Shown in pieces: positions 56,662 through 64,000 of a DNA stretch of 64,000 bases (position 1 is its first letter; each line of letters starts with the position of its first letter). The position numbers and the translations under genes were made by a program. The notes below the pieces were generated by a model. It had not been told where the DNA came from, searched no databases, and worked only from the letters and a program-made list of their open reading frames with translations. The stretch spans positions 3,226 through 67,225 of the forward strand of contig CAYPAU010000003.1 in NCBI GenBank assembly GCA_964408825.1. Reading direction: 5' to 3'. The stretch is from CAYPAU01 sp964408825. Its GTDB lineage: Bacteria > Patescibacteriota > Microgenomatia > Levybacterales > UBA12049.

Positions 56662-57548
56662 GAGTAGATAAAATAAAGCCCCAATAGCATAGCTGCCATA
56701 AGAGTTAATTTCTTAAATATCTTTCCTTCGTGTGCCTCTCTTGCATATTTTGGGAAAAATGGTGCAAGGATAAGGGCGAAGAGCAATACGTAAATCGGTT
56801 GACTTCCTTCAATAACTTTTACCAAAGACACGGGACCTCTGCTTATTGCAAGGTTAATCGTAAACTCAGCCGCTATATTTATAAGTTCCGCTGCTGCGAG
56901 AATTAAGATCCATTTTTTAAAGAGGTTTTTAAATTGTTTCACGAATAGACGGCCCTTTCTAAAAGATAATGCGAAGAATAACGAACCAAGTCCCATACCA
57001 AAAGAAAAAAAGATGTACCCTGAGTAGAAATCTATATGGCTATAAACGTACTTTTGGAAAAGAGCGATAACAGCAAATAAAACTCCCGCAAATCCTACTA
57101 GATACAATGCTCTTGAAAACTTCAGTTTTTTAATATTTATGGCTGTTATTGCGATTGAAGAAAAGATAATAATAGAAGCACCGATATAATTTCTTAAATA
57201 AAGTTTTTCATTAAGAAAAATAAATGCCAGGATTGGGATAAATACATAGGAAAGGCTAAAAAGTGCAATAACTACAGAAGGAACTTCAACTTCCAAAGCC
57301 TTAAAGTAAAAAAAATAATAGGCTACGGTTAGGAAACCCGACAGAACTGCCAATATCACGATGTAGTTTGATTGAACATAAATAGGTTTAAAAAACAATA
57401 AGGTAAGAGGAAGAAGCGCAAATAGTCCTGTTATTATGGCTCCGAAATATGGAGTTCTATAGACATTTCGCAGAAGATTATCGTCTATTAGATTTACTAT
57501 CGAAAAAAGAGCAGGGGAAAGAAGTGCTAAAAAAAACCAATTACTCAT
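56658..57548 (-). CDS. EamA/DMT-family transporter
   Basis: A 296-residue membrane protein with ten predicted helices in two EamA repeats (ALLSPALFSIVNLIDDN...; AFLIFLNEKLYLRNYIGASIIIFSSIAITA ends the first half). ATG 57548 is chosen over 57587 because it overlaps the upstream decarboxylase stop by 8 bases. DMT carriers export or import amino acids, polyamines or sugars. Coupling to arginine decarboxylase suggests agmatine or arginine as substrate, which is inference. Confidence 0.8.
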   Translation of the reverse strand: MSNWFFLALLSPALFSIVNLIDDNLLRNVYRTPYFGAIITGLFALLPLTLLFFKPIYVQSNYIVILAVLSGFLTVAYYFFYFKALEVEVPSVVIALFSLSYVFIPILAFIFLNEKLYLRNYIGASIIIFSSIAITAINIKKLKFSRALYLVGFAGVLFAVIALFQKYVYSHIDFYSGYIFFSFGMGLGSLFFALSFRKGRLFVKQFKNLFKKWILILAAAELINIAAEFTINLAISRGPVSLVKVIEGSQPIYVLLFALILAPFFPKYAREAHEGKIFKKLTLMAAMLLGLYFIYS

Positions 57549-58047
57549 TTGTAATCTGGAACCAAGGTTCCGATTTAAACACTGCAATTACCAGAACACA
57601 TGCTGCTGAGTCTTTTACTTGAGTTATGTTTATTTTTGATTTTATTTTCTTTTCAGTTATGGGGTAATTCCTGTGCCGGCAAAGATCTGTCATTGAATTT
57701 TTGATCTCTTTTTTAAGATTTGCCTCAACTGCTTCCTTGGTTTCTCCAATTTCTTCATGTTCGACAAAAACTCCTCTTCCGTCAGAATTCTGGTACCATC
57801 CGATCGCGGCACCAATAAATTTTCCCGACTCTCTGCTTCTACGCTCAGCTTTTACAATATAAAGTCTGTCCCCATAACCTAAGGATTCCTCTTTGTATTT
57901 CCCAATCTTAATAACCGACAATGGAGGGATAATCGACGAAAGCTGGATAAGATTATAATTGTAGACACCAGCTTTTTTTAAGGCCGCATCGAATGCGGAT
58001 ATTAGAGTCTTACCTTTTCCTCTTCCTGTTGTAATATGGATAGTCAT
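57541..58047 (-). CDS. pdaD: Pyruvoyl-dependent arginine decarboxylase
   Basis: A 168-residue proenzyme of the PvlArgDC family: ITTGRGKGKTLISAFDAALKKAGVYNYNLIQLSSIIPP with the self-cleavage site between Ser37 and Ser38 (the second Ser becomes the pyruvoyl group), then GYGDRLYIVKAERRS and GRGVFVEHEEIGETKEAVEANL with an active-site Glu candidate. Usual length. Decarboxylates arginine to agmatine for polyamine synthesis or acid response. Translationally coupled to the EamA transporter gene that follows. Confidence 0.87.
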   Translation of the reverse strand: MTIHITTGRGKGKTLISAFDAALKKAGVYNYNLIQLSSIIPPLSVIKIGKYKEESLGYGDRLYIVKAERRSRESGKFIGAAIGWYQNSDGRGVFVEHEEIGETKEAVEANLKKEIKNSMTDLCRHRNYPITEKKIKSKINITQVKDSAACVLVIAVFKSEPWFQITNE

Positions 58048-58172
58048 CGGCCTTTATATTATTATAATGAGCTGAATTAAAAAAAAGCAAGAAAAAGAGT
58101 TTTTAGTTGAAACTTAAGCCTCGTTTGAGATAGAATTAAATCTATGTTTATCCCGCAATAAGCGAGTGTTAT

Positions 58173-61026
58173 ATGAGCCAAGATTCAAAGCAAAATAAAA
58201 ATAGTTCAGGATTTAAGCCAGTTTCTTCTAAGGTAGATTTCCCAGCGCTTGAGAAAGAGATTCTTCTGTTCTGGAAAAAAAAACAAAATATTTGAAAATT
58301 CTATAGAGATCCAATCTTTGGATAAGCTTTGTACATTTCTTGATGGCACGCCTTTCGTAACGGGCGTTCCTCATTATGGTTCACTCCTCTCAAGTCTACC
58401 AAAGGATGCATTTGGAAGATACTGGACAATGAAGGGCTATCGCGTAAGACGTGTTTGGGGATGGGACGGTCATGGACTCCCGATCGAAAATAAGGTAGAA
58501 GAGATACTTGGAGTCAGGAGTAAAAAGGATATAGAAGCAAAAATTGGAGTAGACAGATTCATAGAAGAGTGTAAAAAATACGTAAATGATGTCTCACAAG
58601 ACTGGGAGTGGTATATAAATCATGTAGGCAGATGGGTGGATTTTAAAAACGCATACAAAACATGGGACATCGATTATATGGAGTCTGTAATGTGGGTATT
58701 TAAAAAGATGTATGAAAAAGGATATATATATAAAGGTCTTAAGGTAACGCTTTATTGCCCTCATTGCGCAACTCCCATTTCAAATTTTGAGGTTGCTATG
58801 GATTCTGACAATTACAAGGAGATGTCGGACCCGACTACTATTTATAAATATAAGCTCAAAAATGAGGACAGCTTTATTTTGGCGTGGTCGACTACTCCGT
58901 GGAATAAAATTGTAACCCCCGCACTTGCCGTAAATCCCAAGTTAACATATGTAAAAGTTAAGCAGTTCGGTGAAAGCTATATATTGGCAAAAGAAAGACT
59001 TAAAGTCCTAAAAAAAGAACCTTATAAGATTGCCGGTGAATTTAAGGGAAAAGATTTGGTTGGCAAACAATTTGAGTCCCATTATGATTACTACCCAATA
59101 GAAAAAGGAAAGAAAGCTTTTGAAATAATAGGCGGAGATTTTGTTTCAAAAGATGAGGGAACAGGGATCGTAACGATCGCAGCATATGGAGAAGAGGATT
59201 TTAGAATAATGCAGGAGGAAAATATTCATGTTCAAACTCACTTAGATGATGAGGGAAATATCCTGCCAAATGTTCCTAAATTCGGGGGAATGTATTATCT
59301 TGCCTCAAACAAGGCGGTTAATGAAGACCTTTTGAAAAGACGATTAATATATTCAGATAAACAAGAAAAACATAGTGTAGCATTATGTTGGAGATGCCAC
59401 ACCCGGCTTTATTATGCTCCAATTGATGCCTGGTACGTGAATGTTCAAATACTCAAGCCTCTCCTTAAAAAAACAAATGAGAGAGTAAATTGGTTTCCCA
59501 AGCACTTTAAGCTCGGAAGATTTTTAAATAGCCTTGAAAATGCTCCAGACTGGAATATATCACGAAATAGGTACTGGGGCTCTCCCGTTCCGATTTGGGA
59601 ATGCAGTTGCGGAGAAAGGTTTGTTCCAGGGTCTATAAAAGAACTTGAAGAACAATCTGGCCATAGAATAACAGATCTTCATAAGCCTTTTATAGATAAG
59701 GTTTTTATAAGTTGTAAAAAATGTGGAAAAAAAGTAGGAAGAGTGCCGGAAGTTCTTGACTCTTGGATAGAGGCAGGTTCTGCCTCCTTTGCGGAGAGAC
59801 ATTTTCCATTCAATAAAGGTGAAGGCCTTTCAGATTTTTTTCCTCCTGATTTTATAGCCGAATACACGGGGCAGATAAGAGCCTGGTTTTATGTGCTTCA
59901 TGTTATTGGGGGTGCATTATATGAATCGGAGGCTTTTAAAAATGTTGTAGTTGAGGGTGTAATTCTGGGGACAGATGGAAGGAAAATGAGCAAAAACTAC
60001 GGAAACTTTCCTGATCCTAAGAAACTTCTTTTAAAGTACGGAGGAGATGCTTTAAGGCTTTATCTTATGGGAAGTTCGGTAATGAACGGCGAGGATATTA
60101 TCATATCAGAGGAGCAATATAGAAATCAGCTGAAGGGTTTGATGCTTACGCTATGGAATTCCTACAACTTTTTCGTAAGTTATTCAAATTCTGAGAACTG
60201 GAAACCTTCAAAATCGTTAAAATTTTCTCCCAAAAAAGCCCTAGATAGATGGATTTTTTCAAAATTTAATCAGCTCATGAAGGACACTACCAAAAATCTA
60301 GATAAATACGACACGGTTTCTTCGATCTTAAGCTTTTCAAAATTTATGGAAGAATTTTCAAATTGGTATATAAGAAGAAGTCGTTTAAGAGTCTCGTCTT
60401 TAAATGAAGATGAGGATGATAAAAATGAAGCATTTGGAATGATGTGGAAAATTATCGTCGAGTTCTCAAAGCTTATTGCGCCGGTAGCTCCCTTTATTTC
60501 AGAAGAGATTTACAGAAACTTAACAGGCCTTGAATCTGTCCACCTCAATAACTGGCCAGAATTTAAGGAAGCTTATATTGATAAAAAGCTTGAAGAAGAG
60601 ATGGAGCTTGCAAGAATTATTGTTGAGAATGTTCACTCACAGAGGAAAAAGATAGGAATAAGAGTAAGGCAACCATTAAAAGAATTAAGAATCAAGAATT
60701 TAGGATTAAGAATTGAGAATGAGATTATTAATTTAATTAAGGATGAGGTTAATGTTAAAAATGTTGAAGTAAAATTTGGAAAAAGGGAATTAAAAGTGGA
60801 GCTTGATACAAAAATAACACCAGATCTTAGAAAAGAAGGAGAGGCTCGCGAACTTGTCAGAATGATTCAAGGGCAGAGAAAAATTTTAGGAACCAGTCTT
60901 AGAGAAAAGGTGAGCGTTGTTCTGCCATCGTGGCCTCAGGAATTCGAGAGCTATATAAAAAAGAGAGCTTTCGTTGGCAAACTGATAAAGGGAGATGAAT
61001 TTAGGGTTAACCGCATAAGTGAATAA
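58173..61026 (+). CDS. ileS: Isoleucyl-tRNA synthetase, frameshifted at an A9 run
   Basis: From ATG 58173 the frame encodes a typical N-terminus (...FPALEKEILLFWKKKQNI) and stops. One base fewer in the nine A at 58275-58283 gives FWKKNKIFENSIE and joins the long frame to 61026, about 950 residues. The HIGH motif is HYGS within TPFVTGVPHYGSLLSS, an unusual last residue; KMSKS is KMSKN (GRKMSKNYGN). CP1 editing domain, zinc-binding CSCGERF...CKKCGKK and C-terminal anticodon-binding helices are present. Long type related to eukaryotic IleRS. The single-base change may be sequencing error or require slippage. Confidence 0.88.
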
Positions 61027-62098
61027 ATCATATTTTAGTATCGATTTAAGCTTATTGATTCCTGTTTTAGTACTTGTGGCACTTGGAATTTCAGGCATAT
61101 TTTCCCTAAGTGTTGATCTTTTTAGGTCCCAATTGATATTTTTATTAATTTCATTAATTGTATTCTTTTTCTTTTCCCAAATAAACTTTCGTAACATAAA
61201 AAATTACAGCCTACCTATTTATCTTCTCTCTGTAATTCTTCTTGTAGTAGTTCTTGTTGTAGGTATAGAGAGTAGAGGTACAGTAAGGTGGATCGATTTT
61301 TTTGGATTTAGGATACAATTCTCAGAGATCTTAAAACCCTTTCTCGTTTTGTCTTTTGCTTCATTTCTTGCCGAGAAGGAAAATTACAACTTCAAGTTTT
61401 TTGTCGTAGTTTTATTCCTCATTGCGCCTATTTTTTTACTTATATTTTTTCAGCCGGATCTTGGCAATGCTCTAATTTACTTAATAACTCTCCTTCTTGT
61501 TTTATTTTCTTTTGGTTTTCCGTTAAGCTATTTCCTAGCGCTATTTTTTTTCGGAGCTCTTTTTTTGCCTGTTTTCTGGAATTTTTTAAGGGGTTATCAA
61601 AAGCAAAGAATACTAACATTTTTAGAACTTAAGATTGATCCACTTGGCTTTTCTTATAATGCAATCCAATCAATAATTGCTGTAGGATCCGGAATGCTTT
61701 TGGGCAGGGGATTTGGGCAGGGAACTCAATCATCCTTGCGATTTTTGCCCGAGAGACATACCGACTTTATCTTTGCAACTCTTTCCGAGGAGTTAGGCTT
61801 TATAGGAGGAGTATTGATAATAACTACTTTTATGTTTCTTTTATACAGAATTTTAGTCCTTTTTAAGGAAGCAAAAGAAAAATTCGTCAAAATATTTGCA
61901 ATGTCAAGTTTTTTTCTTCTTACCGTTGAATTTTTTGTAAATGCCGGAATGAATATGGGTCTGGTTCCAATTGTTGGCGTTTCCCTTCCTTTTGTTTCAT
62001 ACGGAGGAAGTTCTCTACTTTCAAATTTTATTTTGATTGGTTTTCTTTCCTCGATGAAGAGGTATACAGATAGAAAGGAAGCGCTTGAGATAAAATAA
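61019..62098 (+). CDS. rodA: SEDS-family polymerase (RodA/FtsW paralogue)
   Basis: A 359-residue protein with about ten membrane helices, GTG start overlapping the ileS stop by 8 bases. SEDS features: GTVRWIDFFGFRIQFSEILKPFLVL, FFQPDLGNALIYLITLLL, ERHTDFIFATLSEELGFIGGVLIIT and VPIVGVSLPFVSYGGSSLLSNFILIGFLSSM. The dcw-located copy is the likely FtsW, so this is the candidate RodA for sidewall synthesis; no PBP2 gene lies beside it to prove that. Confidence 0.82.
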   Translation: MNKSYFSIDLSLLIPVLVLVALGISGIFSLSVDLFRSQLIFLLISLIVFFFFSQINFRNIKNYSLPIYLLSVILLVVVLVVGIESRGTVRWIDFFGFRIQFSEILKPFLVLSFASFLAEKENYNFKFFVVVLFLIAPIFLLIFFQPDLGNALIYLITLLLVLFSFGFPLSYFLALFFFGALFLPVFWNFLRGYQKQRILTFLELKIDPLGFSYNAIQSIIAVGSGMLLGRGFGQGTQSSLRFLPERHTDFIFATLSEELGFIGGVLIITTFMFLLYRILVLFKEAKEKFVKIFAMSSFFLLTVEFFVNAGMNMGLVPIVGVSLPFVSYGGSSLLSNFILIGFLSSMKRYTDRKEALEIK

Positions 62099-62113
62099 GG
62101 TGTCTGGTATAAT
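62085..62113 (+). promoter_or_regulatory. Promoter of rplU
   Basis: TTGAGA (62085-62090), 17 bases, TATAAT (62108-62113), 8 bases to ATG 62122. Located inside the end of the SEDS gene. Confidence 0.7.
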
Positions 62114-62121
62114 AGTTGGCT

Positions 62122-62442
62122 ATGGAATATGCAGTAATAAGAACCGGAGGAAAACAATATAAGGTTTCTGAAGGTTCTGTAATTGAGGTAAATAAATTAA
62201 GCGGTAATAAAGATGAGGAAATGCAATTCGAGGAGGTCTTGCTGTGGGTTCTTGACGGGGAAGTTAAGATTGGGCGCCCAAAACTCCCCGATATAAAAGT
62301 TAAAGGGAAGATTCTTGAGCAAAAAAAAGGAGGGAAATTGCGAATAGGAAAATTTAAAGCTAAGGTTAGATATAGAAGAATTATAGGTTTTCGTCCACTT
62401 TTGACCAAACTTAAGATAGAGAAAATAGAAAAAGCTTCTTGA
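62122..62442 (+). CDS. rplU: 50S ribosomal protein L21
   Basis: A 106-residue protein from ATG 62122, behind a promoter that rules out the TTG at 62116. EYAVIRTGGKQYKVSEGSVIEVNKL at the start and KAKVRYRRIIGFRPLLTKLKIEKI at the end are the L21 pattern (usual ending RRKGHRQ.LT.VKI). Binds 23S rRNA together with L20. Precedes rpmA as in most bacteria. Confidence 0.93.
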   Translation: MEYAVIRTGGKQYKVSEGSVIEVNKLSGNKDEEMQFEEVLLWVLDGEVKIGRPKLPDIKVKGKILEQKKGGKLRIGKFKAKVRYRRIIGFRPLLTKLKIEKIEKAS

Positions 62443-62456
62443 TCACTTTTGATACC

Positions 62457-62485
62457 TTGACGGTTGTGAAACCTATTGTTATAAT
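62457..62485 (+). promoter_or_regulatory. Promoter of rpmA
   Basis: TTGACG (62457-62462), 17 bases, TATAAT (62480-62485). A leader of about 30 bases follows. TGTGAAA (62466-62472) and TTTTCACA downstream form an inverted repeat around the -10. Confidence 0.66.
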
Positions 62486-62521
62486 TTCCCATAGTTTTCA
62501 CATTAAATTTTAATTTTTAAT

Positions 62522-62776
62522 ATGGCACACACAAAGGCACAAGGTTCGGTAAAAGGTAATAGGGACTCTATCGCAAAACGCCTGGGCATTAAATTATATG
62601 CTGGGCAAAAGGCACGTCCCGGAAATATAATTTTACGACAAAAAGGAACTAAATTTTTTCCAGGAAATGGAGCCTCGATGGGTAAAGATTACACGATTTT
62701 TGCAAAAGAACAGGGAATGGTATCCTTTAAAACATCAAGGGGAAAGAAAATCGTTGAGCTTTTAAAAACTGCTTAG
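62522..62776 (+). CDS. rpmA: 50S ribosomal protein L27
   Basis: An 84-residue protein starting MAHTKAQGSVKGNRDSIAKRLGIKLYAGQKARPGNIILRQKGTKFFPG: the L27 signature with its flexible N-terminal tail reaching the peptidyl transferase centre. No cleavable N-terminal extension of the Firmicutes type. Has its own promoter, separate from rplU. Confidence 0.94.
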   Translation: MAHTKAQGSVKGNRDSIAKRLGIKLYAGQKARPGNIILRQKGTKFFPGNGASMGKDYTIFAKEQGMVSFKTSRGKKIVELLKTA

Positions 62777-62779
62777 TTT

Positions 62780-63637
62780 ATGGATGATCAAGGACAGAAA
62801 ATTTTTGAGCTGGATATTACACTTCTTCAATCAAATCCTCTTCAGCCGCGTGGGGCAATATCTCCAGAGTCATTAAATGAGCTCGTTGAGTCAATAAGAG
62901 AACAGGGAATACTCGAGCCTTTGGTGGTCGCAAGAACTCCTGCTGGTTACCAATTAATAGCAGGAGAAAGACGCTGGAGAGCCGCTAAAATTTTAGGCCT
63001 TTTAAAAGTCCCCGTTATCATAAAGGATGCTACCCCCAGAGCAATGCTTGAGATGTCGATAGTTGAGAATGTCCAAAGAGAAGACTTGAATCCCATAGAG
63101 AGAGCCTTAGCATACAAAAGGCTAATTGATGAATTTGGTCTTGGTACAAATGAGGTTGCAAAAAGAATTGGCAAGAGTGCTCCTGCTGTTTCAAACACTA
63201 TACGACTTCTTAGCCTGCCAGATGCTATCAAAGATGCTCTCGTTGCAGGTGTTATTTCAGAGGGCCATGTGAGACCTTTGGTGTCTATAGGAGACCAAAA
63301 GCTCATACTCGACCTCTTTAAAAAGATACTCAGGGAAAATAGTACCGTTCGCCAGACTGAAGATATGGCAAGGAGGACAAAGTCAGAGGTTGAGAAAAAA
63401 GAGCCAAGGACAAGAAAAGTAAGACTTTGGGTGCCAGAACTTGATGAGATGGCCAAGGAGATGGCTCAGAAACTGGATCTGTCACGAGTAAATATCCATC
63501 AGTCAAGAAGCATAGCAAGAATTGTCATGGCGGTAAAAGGTGATGAAAACGAAACAACACCGAAGCTTAAGGAAATTTACAAAAGAGTCGTCGGAGAAGA
63601 ATTTATCCCTCAAGGTGAGCAAAAAGAAGAAATTTAG
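62780..63637 (+). CDS. parB: ParB/Spo0J-type chromosome partitioning protein
   Basis: A 285-residue CTPase-clamp protein: N-terminal LLQSNPLQPRGAI, EQGILEPLVVARTPAGYQLIAGERRWRAAKILG (GERRxRA box), VENVQREDLNPIERALAYKRLIDEFGLGTNEVAKRIGKSAPAVSNTIRLLSLPDAI (HTH). It lies 3 bases after rpmA. No parA is adjacent and no perfect parS palindrome (TGTTTCACGTGAAACA) was seen in the window. The stop overlaps the convergent signal peptidase gene by 4 bases. Confidence 0.9.
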   Translation: MDDQGQKIFELDITLLQSNPLQPRGAISPESLNELVESIREQGILEPLVVARTPAGYQLIAGERRWRAAKILGLLKVPVIIKDATPRAMLEMSIVENVQREDLNPIERALAYKRLIDEFGLGTNEVAKRIGKSAPAVSNTIRLLSLPDAIKDALVAGVISEGHVRPLVSIGDQKLILDLFKKILRENSTVRQTEDMARRTKSEVEKKEPRTRKVRLWVPELDEMAKEMAQKLDLSRVNIHQSRSIARIVMAVKGDENETTPKLKEIYKRVVGEEFIPQGEQKEEI

Positions 63638-64000
63638 GGATTTTTGATAAGCCCAATCCTACTAGGCGGCCAATACACAAAGAAAGATTTTCCGATTATA
63701 TCTTTCTTTGCAACAAAACCCCATTCTCTTGAATCAGAGCTGTAGCTTCTATTATCGCCCATGACAATATAGTCTTCAGAAGGAACATCAACCTCAACAC
63801 CTTCCTTAAGAAAAGATCCCGATTGTGTTTTTACATTTGATTTAAGATATGCACTTTCATCAACTTCTTCTCCATTTAGAAAGACTTTTCCTTCTTTTAC
63901 CATTACCCTGTCTCCCGGTGTTGCAATAACTCTTTTTATAAAGTCTTTTTCAGGATCATTCGGAGCTTTAAAAACGATTACCTCGCCTTTTTTAGGATCT
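63634..64000 (-). CDS. lepB: Signal peptidase I, N-terminus off the right edge
   Basis: The visible part runs in from the right edge (DPKKGEVIVFKAPNDPEKDFIKRVIATPGDRVMV) and ends at 63634. Catalytic Lys in DFIKRVIATPGD, and the conserved box E GDNRSYSSDSREWGFV are present; the membrane anchor and the catalytic Ser (SMxPT) would lie beyond 64000. It processes secreted proteins, of which this window encodes many. An internal ATG at 63903 is not the start. Confidence 0.88.
   Translation of the reverse strand, partial: DPKKGEVIVFKAPNDPEKDFIKRVIATPGDRVMVKEGKVFLNGEEVDESAYLKSNVKTQSGSFLKEGVEVDVPSEDYIVMGDNRSYSSDSREWGFVAKKDIIGKSFFVYWPPSRIGLIKNP

Noticed and set aside
58048..58172. T-box leader before ileS
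   Set aside because: The 125-base interval lacks the T-box motif and a terminator/antiterminator pair.
62780..63637. parS site near parB
   Set aside because: No TGTTTCACGTGAAACA or close variant seen around parB.

Overview
The window is AT-rich bacterial DNA whose gene content points to a member of the Candidate Phyla Radiation (Patescibacteria), most likely of the Microgenomates type. Pointers are a DUF4012 membrane protein, a DUF5674 protein, a short RecO, a single-chain GlyRS, many small membrane-anchored proteins, palindromic repeat families inserted in frame in housekeeping genes, and promoters placed so close to ATG that transcripts should be leaderless. This placement is inference from gene content. 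Three 10-N gaps (10119, 20442, 42601) interrupt glyS, a sugar nucleotidyltransferase and ftsA, so this is a scaffolded draft sequence. Several apparent frameshifts sit at homopolymers and must be read with that in mind.

Layout. 1-2.1 kb: an edge-truncated MidA-type methyltransferase, a RelB/RelE-type toxin-antitoxin pair and a small unknown gene. 2.1-9 kb: surface glycan genes (GT4, ManC, initiating sugar-phosphate transferase), a DUF4012 protein, recO. 9-12.6 kb: glyS and small hypothetical genes. 12.7-24 kb: first half of the division and cell wall (dcw) cluster, starting with a canonical MraZ operator: mraZ-rsmH-ftsL-ftsI-murE-murC-murA, a sugar nucleotidyltransferase, a HAD phosphatase and glmS. 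24-38.6 kb: a surface island with a 1305-residue Ig-like protein, two GT-C-type membrane glycosyltransferase candidates, DUF4352 and DUF2292 proteins, four paralogous Asn/Gly/Thr-rich repeat proteins, one with an LPVTG anchor signal directly upstream of a sortase gene, and a GIY-YIG protein. 38.8-44.9 kb: second half of dcw: mraY-ftsW-murG-ftsQ-like-ftsA-ftsZ.

44.88-51.38 kb: an integrated mobile element in the 3' end of ftsZ. The last codons of ftsZ are repeated at the far end of the element, and a tyrosine recombinase lies next to ftsZ. Cargo includes a ribbon-helix-helix protein, a gene behind a two-state RNA leader, an XRE repressor with a palindromic operator, a string of secreted proteins (Excalibur, thermonuclease, and a small protein with a CTDDCSGHEAGYEWA motif) and a 420-residue protein with an Mrr-like PD-(D/E)xK nuclease domain.

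51.4-64 kb: chromosomal genes again: DUF5674, an SDR oxidoreductase, a response regulator/histidine kinase pair read towards each other with a 7TM protein, a DUF2156-type protein, an EamA transporter with pyruvoyl-dependent arginine decarboxylase, ileS (frameshifted at A9), a second FtsW/RodA, rplU, rpmA, parB and an edge-truncated signal peptidase I.

The most unusual items are the ftsZ-targeted element with its RNA switch and nuclease cargo, and the repeat-fibre/sortase island.
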